Origin: Chloroflexi bacterium TSY
GTDB taxonomy: Bacteria; Chloroflexota; Anaerolineae; Caldilineales; Caldilineaceae
NCBI GenBank assembly: GCA_019217005.1
Contig: JAHBNG010000034.1
Coordinates: 66,854-130,853 of the forward strand
Length of the DNA stretch: 64,000 nucleotides
Direction of reading: 5' to 3'
Part shown: piece after piece, positions 58,213-64,000 of the stretch
Numbering within the stretch: position 1 is the stretch's first letter
Layout of the letters: every line of letters starts with the position of its first letter
Notes under the pieces: model-generated
The model's input: the letters and a program-made list of their open reading frames with translations, nothing else
The model's database searches: none
Told to the model about the DNA's origin: nothing
Made by a program: the position numbers and the translations under genes

Positions 58213-59100
58213 ATGTTTAGACGATTGAGTAGTAAGCTTTTGATGATTGGTACCTTGCTTGTTGTAGGGCTGGTGACTATGCCTGTGTTTGCGGTGTCGT
58301 CAGCAAGCGTTAGCTATGGCGATCCAGTGACGATGGGTAATGGGTCCATACGGACTTTCGTGAAGTCTGCAGGCAATGGGAAACCATTAGAAGTCGGTGT
58401 TGAGTTTGGCGGGATAGCGCTCAGTGGCTTACCGACAGCGGTAAGTGATGGCAAATGGGATGTTTTGGATTCGGGTGGAAATGTCGTCTGGCCTTGCTGT
58501 GGGCATGAACACCTGCTCTTTTTTCCAGACACTGGTCAAAACCACCCATTCCAACATGCAGTGATCAACTGGAACCCAGTTGGTCATCCACCGCCAGCCA
58601 TTTATGGTCTTCCTCATTTTGATTTCCACTTTTACATCATTAGTAACGCGACACGCACATCAATTGAGGCTCCTACCGCCGAAACAGTGTGCTCCCCTGA
58701 TCCAATGCTGATTCCATTGACCTGTGAAGACTTTGAAACGGCAACAGCACCGTTGTCGCCTCAGCAAAGACCACCCTTATTCATGTCCGTTGGTGCCGTG
58801 GAACCCGCAATGGGCAACCATTTGATTAATCCGACCGCACGCGAATTCAATGGTGAGCCATTTACCGAAACCTGGATCTTTGGTACTTGGGATGGTGCCA
58901 TTAGCTTTTTCGAACCAATGCTCACCCTGGATTTTCTAAAGGACCTCAATGGTACTGATTGTGTGCGGATCAGCATGCCGCAAGCATTTGCCGAGGCAGG
59001 CAATTATCCAACGCGTTACTGCATGAAATATCAGAAAGGTCAGGATCTCTATACAATTACATTAGACAAGTTCCGATGGTTTGACGCCGCCACAGACTAG
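58213..59100 (+). CDS. Exported DUF5602-like protein
   Basis: About 295 residues from MFRRLSSKLLMIGTLLVVGL, with signal cleavage near VFAVSS. The body has VINWNPVGHPPPAIYGLPHF then DFHFYIISNATRTSIEAPT, a His-rich motif that I associate with DUF5602/TTHB210-like proteins. An upstream ATG at 58195 is possible. Single-domain secreted protein; the His cluster may bind metal. Function unknown. Confidence 0.7.
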   Translation: MFRRLSSKLLMIGTLLVVGLVTMPVFAVSSASVSYGDPVTMGNGSIRTFVKSAGNGKPLEVGVEFGGIALSGLPTAVSDGKWDVLDSGGNVVWPCCGHEHLLFFPDTGQNHPFQHAVINWNPVGHPPPAIYGLPHFDFHFYIISNATRTSIEAPTAETVCSPDPMLIPLTCEDFETATAPLSPQQRPPLFMSVGAVEPAMGNHLINPTAREFNGEPFTETWIFGTWDGAISFFEPMLTLDFLKDLNGTDCVRISMPQAFAEAGNYPTRYCMKYQKGQDLYTITLDKFRWFDAATD

Positions 59101-59105
59101 ATTCT

Positions 59106-59216
59106 GTTGACATTTTGCGTCTGAATAGGTATCTCTTGCGGGGTCTGGCAGCCGAGGTGCCGTCAGAGGTGATGACGGCAACTCAGGAGCAGGCCAAAGC
59201 CGATTCTAACGAATGA
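59106..59216 (+). pseudogene. C-terminal scrap of an NB-ARC/TPR protein
   Basis: An open frame ends RGLAAEVPSEVMTATQEQAK then ADSNE and a stop. This closely resembles the linker after the TPRs in the mega-gene (ALTTKLPSAIVTAAQERGKA at about 54915-54970). Only the last about 35 residues remain. The stop overlaps the 3' end of the converging LamG protein gene. Confidence 0.45.
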
Positions 59217-59431
59217 CCAGCGGCAAGTAGAGATTGTTCCTGGTCGTATCGGATCCTTCGGGAGTCAAAGAAGAAGGGTCAGATGCCAACTGCTCGCATG
59301 CATCGGGGATGGCATTGCCGTCTTCATCGTCCGATGAACAATCCTGTCCCGTAACGCTCGTGCTGGTTTCGAAGATGCCATCCCCATCCCGATCGATTTC
59401 GGAGAGTAGCTCCTTCCCCATCGGCCAGTCT

Positions 59432-59646
59432 CAGTAGATCCAAATTTCAGGTTTTGAGAGAGAATTCTGGCTAAACAGTTGACATAAATACAAATTTGCT
59501 GGTCGATATCTAGTTTTTGCGTTAGATTTGGGCGATTTTCAGATATGAAATAGGTTGTTTTCTGTAACCGAAATCTGAATAAATGACTCCAAAATCCCTG
59601 CAATCTCGACTGAAAATAGCCAAAAACGCCAAATTTGGATCTACTG
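59432..59646 (-). mobile_element. MITE-like element alpha, copy 3 (215 bp)
   Basis: Same ends and length as the other two copies but inverted. Duplication AGTCT at 59427-59431 and 59647-59651. It adds LAFLAIFSRDCRDFGVIYSD to the interrupted protein before a stop. Confidence 0.92.
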
Positions 59647-62600
59647 AGTCTGCAATTGTCGTGCGGTGGACGGCATCTTTGGGCACGCTAAAGGGACCGA
59701 AGAGGCTCGTGCCGTGTGTTTCCGATGCCCCGTCTACCGTATCCAACACCAGATAATGCTTTTTGTCCTGGCTCGTCTCATTGGTAAATTCGACCGCTCT
59801 CTGTTCGCGGTTGGCTTTAAAGGCAACTGCATCGCTCCCCTGGATATTGAGCTGATGCCAGCGGAAGAGGGCTCGTTCCCGTTCGCCCATATTCAATCCT
59901 ACCTTTGGCACGATCTGAGGACCGTCCTGATCTAATGCAAAGCGGAAGGAAGAAAGCCGATTGTTTTCATAGTCCACTTGAATCGCGTCTGTGGCACCCG
60001 CGACGCCGTTGAAAACCTGGAGTTGGAACAGGTGTCCGCCCTGGCCAGAGTAGTATAGATAGTCGCCTCCTCGACTGTTCACCTGAATGCTCGGCGCGCC
60101 CTTTGCCAGCGGAAGGAAGAGCGGAATGGTGCGTGTCTGATTCGCCGGATCGCCCATGGGTGTGACCCATCTCGCCCCAGGCATCTCGTTGGCGAAGGTG
60201 CCATCAGGTTGCCATCCCCAGTAGTTCCCGTCTGATGTGGTGTAGAGACCGTCAGCGGCACCAAAGACCAGATTCACAACAATATCACCCAAGTCGAGCG
60301 GTGCATGACGCTCATTGCGCCAGACATCAATCGGGATCGTAAACATCAAATCCCCGTTCCACTCAGTGCCATCTGTCCGCGGAAACCCATAAGTGTCGTT
60401 AGTGGGAGAAATATTAATGTAACGCTCTTGATCACCGGGGTCGTTATTGTCATAGACCCAAATCCTTGAAGGGGATGTCCCATATGGCGTGACGACATGA
60501 CCGCTACCGTCACCCGACATCATGCTCACGATCTGATTTGTTGGGTTGCTGGTCAGCTCGTTGTAGCGATTCACTGGGCTTCCTCCAATGATCTCATCAA
60601 CGTCAATGGTTGCGTTGGCATCCAAATCGCCCAGCACCTCCCAGATGAACTCGGCACTGGTCTGTACGCCGTGATTCATGCGGATCTGCGCCCACAGATT
60701 GGCTGGAGCGGGTGGCCCCGTGAGCGCTCCCAACATGCCACTGTAGTTCCATTGTGCGTTCCTATCAATATCCGCTTCCCGAAAGCCAAATGGATAGGCT
60801 ACATTGGCGTGATAACTCGTCATCTGCAGATCCCCATGATAGATCAACTGGCTCGTCGAAGACATCCCCACACAACTGCCACCGCTGTTATCGATCCAGA
60901 GGTAATAGACAAGGAACCAAAGATGTGAATATAGCGGATCAAGGATGCGCGTTACGCAGACATCCAACGCACCCAGACAGATATAGGCGTTATTGCCATA
61001 GACGGCCAGAAACTCATCCAACGTGGGCGTATCATCTTCGTTGTCGAAGCCAAAGCCATGTAGCTGCGGATAGAGTGGTGGGGTTAAAAGAAATGGACTG
61101 CTCGTATTCCACGTCACGACATCAGGACGGAGCCAGGTATCTTCGATCACCCAACGCCATTCGGTGTTTAAGGTTTCCGCAGAGATTCCCGATGCGAGAT
61201 CGCGCTGTGTCCACTTGGGCAGTGAAGGCATTTTGACGGTGAGCGTGGTCTGATCAGAGGCTCGGGCCGTAATCTGCGTCTCGTAAAGCACCCAATCGTT
61301 CGATGTTCCAGAAACAGGTTGTGGTGAGAGATAGACTTTGACCAACTCGTGCAGATTCGTGCCCGTGATGGTCACTGTTTCGCTCACCGTCGTGCTCCGC
61401 GGTGACTCGCGGAGGATCATCGATGCCACTGGGCTCTCCGGTGTAAACCCAGTGAACGACACGGGGCCTGCTGGCGGTTCCACGACTAAGAAGTTGACGT
61501 ATGCATAGGGGCAGGGGGGGCCAGCCGCACAGCCTTCGAAAGTCACCGCCAATGTACTCACGCTCGTGGGCCGAATGCCAAAATGCGAAACCCTCGCTGA
61601 ATCGTAGCGGCAGAAGTTGCAACCATTGGCTTGGACACGGACGATCTGGCCGGGCGGAACAGGTACATCGAAATCAAACGTTCCGTCTGGCATCGTTGTC
61701 TGGGTATATTGCAGGGAACCAGCGATCAGCGTCACCAAATGGTCGGCCCGCCCTGTTTGGGTGCCGTGATACCCGTTCCAGACTTTGCCGGTTGCCTGCG
61801 CCTGACCCAAGCCCGCAACGGCATCAGAGTAGGTAACCTTGTGCCAGGTGGCAGGTGAGTTGTGGACAATATTGGGCGAAACGCCCTCGCTGCCCGGACC
61901 ATTTACCGCGGTCTGCGCCAAGGCCAAACCATCTGTTTCGGCCCATGATCCGAGGAGATCAAGGGAGATGCGAATCTCCAGGCTGAGGTCAGGATTGACA
62001 TCGTCACCGGTAATCTTCTTTACGACCTCCCAGTCGACACCTTGCGTCGGGCAATCTGGGGTATGACAAAGTTGGAAATGACCCGTTCCATCGCCCACCC
62101 ACCACTGGACGGGACTATCTGGCTGACCCAGATGGATGCGTAATTGTGCGTGCGCAGAACCGACTGTGGTGCTTTGGGAAAAGGTGGGATCAAGCATCAG
62201 CCAGACAGCCGCAAGCGCCCAAGGGAAGTTGCCTGTGGGTTTAGCGGGCGATGGGATGCCGATATAAAGATCATCGTCTGTTCGCACCAGATAAGCCCGT
62301 GTATCAAACAGGTCGGTTTCGTGCTGACCGTAGCGGACGACCAATTGTTCCGCACCCAGATACTCGGTATCCTGCTGCACTTCTCCATCCATTGTTGGCG
62401 TAAAGACAGCGCGCGGCACAAGTAGATTGTGCGGGAGAATTCCAAAGTTGTGGGGGCTGACGCCGCCTCCTGCTGTCCCCACAGAACCATTAAGCACCTC
62501 CTCATTTCCCCCATCGGGAAAGACCGCCATCAGGTCCGCACTCTGCCGGATCTCCTGATACATCCCAGACTGAATCTCCTGCTGTGTGCGGGCCACAGAC

Positions 62601-62803
62601 CAGAGTCGCACCTCGTCCAAATAGCCATAAAATGGAGCGTAGAATCCACTCTGGTCGTTGCCCAGCCACAGCGACTCTTGCGCGCCGGCACCCAGATTGC
62701 CTGCCAGAATGGCACCAGCGGCTTCACCATTGATATAGAAGCGTGCCCTGGTACCCCATCATAGCTGACAGCAATGTGAGTCCACTTAAGTGGTGGAACA
62801 TTG

Positions 62804-62958
62804 GGGGTGGTTCATTTTAGGCGGACAATTAGGTTTACATTTTTGCAAAGAGAAAAGATGTTTATATTTTCTACTTTGAGCCATGCTCAGGCAGAAAATG
62901 ACCTCATATAGATTTTTATCTATGTATCAAAAGTGTAAACCTAATTCTGAACCACCCC
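62804..62958 (+). mobile_element. MITE beta subtype B, copy in the LamG gene (155 bp)
   Basis: Ends GGGGTGGTTC and GAACCACCCC; duplication GAACATTG at 62796-62803 and 62959-62966. Sequence matches the outer and inner subtype B copies of the nest. Confidence 0.95.
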
Positions 62959-63583
62959 GAACATTGAGGGCGGAATCTGCATAGATGCCGCCGCTACGAT
63001 AGAAGCGGATCCGCTCCCCGCAGAACCCCAGCCAGTATGAGGCGGCGGAATTGCGCGAAAGGACTGTTTCGCAGCTGTTGGCGATTGAACCACGCATCCG
63101 ATAGACCCATGTTTCCACCGTCATATTCACATTCTGATCGTATGCTGAAGGCTGCGCAAAGATCACTTCAGCTCCATTGCTACCATCATAGAAGGTGCTG
63201 CGCTGAGGGGGCGGGTCGTTGGTTTGCATCCTGGGTGCTGAATCCACTGCTGATTCTGAGGCATGTGGCGCGGCAGCACGGACGTCCTCTCCACCGAAGA
63301 GCAGGGACGTTAGCACGATTCCCGCAATACAAGATAATTTGAAACAAGAAAACCACCATATTTTTTTGACCATCATGATTCTCCCTGTTGTCGATAAGAT
63401 TGCATAAACGTTGCTTGTTGTTCATCAATCGATCCATCAAGAGGATTGATCCGGCCATTCGCAACCGGATATCTTCAGCATAGCGATCGGGCGTATGCAA
63501 AACGTCGGACAATGCGTCGGATATCGTGATCGTTGCCAATCTGATCATTGTGATGGCCCGATGATTTTCTACATAACCTATCT

Positions 63584-63979
63584 GTGGAACGACGGGCAAC
63601 CTACTGGAAATCTGTTCTTTCCAATTCTGCGAACGTTATCCTTGTCTATGAAGACGATTCGGAGATCGTTGGATTTATCGATTGCGGGCGCAGCCGAGAT
63701 GAAGACGTTGATCAGGACAAAGTTGGGGAAGTCTATGCCATCTATTTGCTATCTGATGTTTGGAGTAAAGGCTACGGTACAGCCTTATTCGATGCAGCTC
63801 TCAGTATGTTGCGAGAAGCGGGCTATGAAAAGGTGTCGCTTTGGGCACTCGATGGGAACGAGAGAGCGATTCGGTTCTATCGACGATTTGGATTGCGGCC
63901 TGATGGCGTGAAACAAGTGGAGACTCATCCCTCTGGAGTTGAGTTGAGCGAAGCGCGATACCTTGGAGATTTATGGTAA
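63584..63979 (+). pseudogene. GNAT N-acetyltransferase, 5' truncated
   Basis: VERRATYWKSVLSNSANVIL, then GFIDCGRSRDEDVDQDK and the acetyl-CoA loop LLSDVWSKGYGTALFDAALS, ending GVELSEARYLGDLW. This is the usual C-terminal 130 residues of a GNAT. In frame upstream only DDFLHNLS is recognisable before a TGA at about 63557, so the N-terminal strand is missing or frame-shifted. An internal GTG at 63584 could still start a short product. Confidence 0.7.
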
Positions 63980-64000
63980 AACCAAGAAAGTATTTGGACA

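Larger units (their letters stand above)
59206..63376 (-). pseudogene. Secreted LamG/CBM/IPT protein with cysteine-peptidase-like domain
   Basis: Reconstructed from four pieces, about 1265 residues. A signal peptide (SCIAGIVLTSLLFGGEDVRA) and a LamG fold are split by MITE beta at 62804-62958; a frameshift lies in the C4 run near 62755. Next come VDEVRLWSVARTQQEIQ, a CBM9-like domain (AAVWLMLDPTFS), an IPT/TIG domain (SETVTITGTNLHELVKVYLS) and a papain-like region. That region has Cys in NSGGSCVGMSSTSQ, His in GSGHVVTPYGTS and Asn/Asp in WVYDNNDPGDQ. MITE alpha (59432-59646) splits the end; excision gives IADWPMGKELLSEIDRDGDG and a calcium-type repeat, ending LYLPLVIR. Probably a large surface hydrolase. 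Confidence 0.75.

Noticed and set aside
1..64000. UGA recoded as a sense codon
   Set aside because: Two premature TGA codons suggested it, but many intact genes here end in TGA (for example 3642-5651 and 43210-43212), and the two sites would need different amino acids.

Overview
The window looks like a chromosomal segment of a Chloroflexota bacterium (Caldilineales/Anaerolineae-like), of moderate GC and probably from an environmental genome. This is an inference from gene content: very large NB-ARC/TPR regulators, TIM-barrel/Gfo-Idh sugar genes with an ABC importer, PAS-rich NarL-type histidine kinases, and secreted proteins ending in a short YLPxxxR tail. No rRNA, tRNA or CRISPR array was seen.

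Layout. 0.2-3.6 kb: two class I methyltransferases separated by a decayed IS. 3.6-6.3 kb: an FG-GAP/VCBS secreted protein and a MAPEG membrane protein. 6.4-17.4 kb: a surface-glycan region with a minus-strand operon (GT2, GT4, methyltransferase, GT4) diverging from a plus-strand run (GT4, membrane protein, double-GNAT, GT4, GT39). 17.4-20.6 kb: an IS701-like remnant, a sugar isomerase-like TIM barrel and nested palindromes. 20.6-23.9 kb: a PAS histidine kinase with its NarL-type response regulator. 24.2-34.7 kb: IS-riddled remains of an aldo/keto reductase, two exported proteins and a cupredoxin/TIM-barrel protein. 35-46.2 kb: a carbohydrate-utilisation block (PhyH dioxygenase broken by ISL3, ABC binding protein, two permeases, Gfo/Idh/MocA, epimerase), then a lipoprotein and a uracil-DNA glycosylase. 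48.2-57.3 kb: an extraordinary array of NB-ARC ATPase + TPR modules that was once one continuous reading frame. 57.4-64 kb: a DinB-like protein, an exported DUF5602-like protein, a large LamG/CBM/IPT/cysteine-peptidase-like secreted protein, and a GNAT.

The dominant theme is mobile DNA. Seven IS-sized elements are present and every transposase is broken. Among them sit at least seven families of short foldback (MITE-like) elements. One family (155 bp, 8-bp target duplications) has inserted into itself twice at the same internal position, giving an exact B(A(B)) nest. Another (three copies, each 215 bp, 5-bp duplications) cuts two host genes. Removing the elements and their duplications in silico restores reading frames across the junctions, so most pseudogenes here can be reconstructed. 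Many further frameshifts lie in homopolymers and may be assembly errors.
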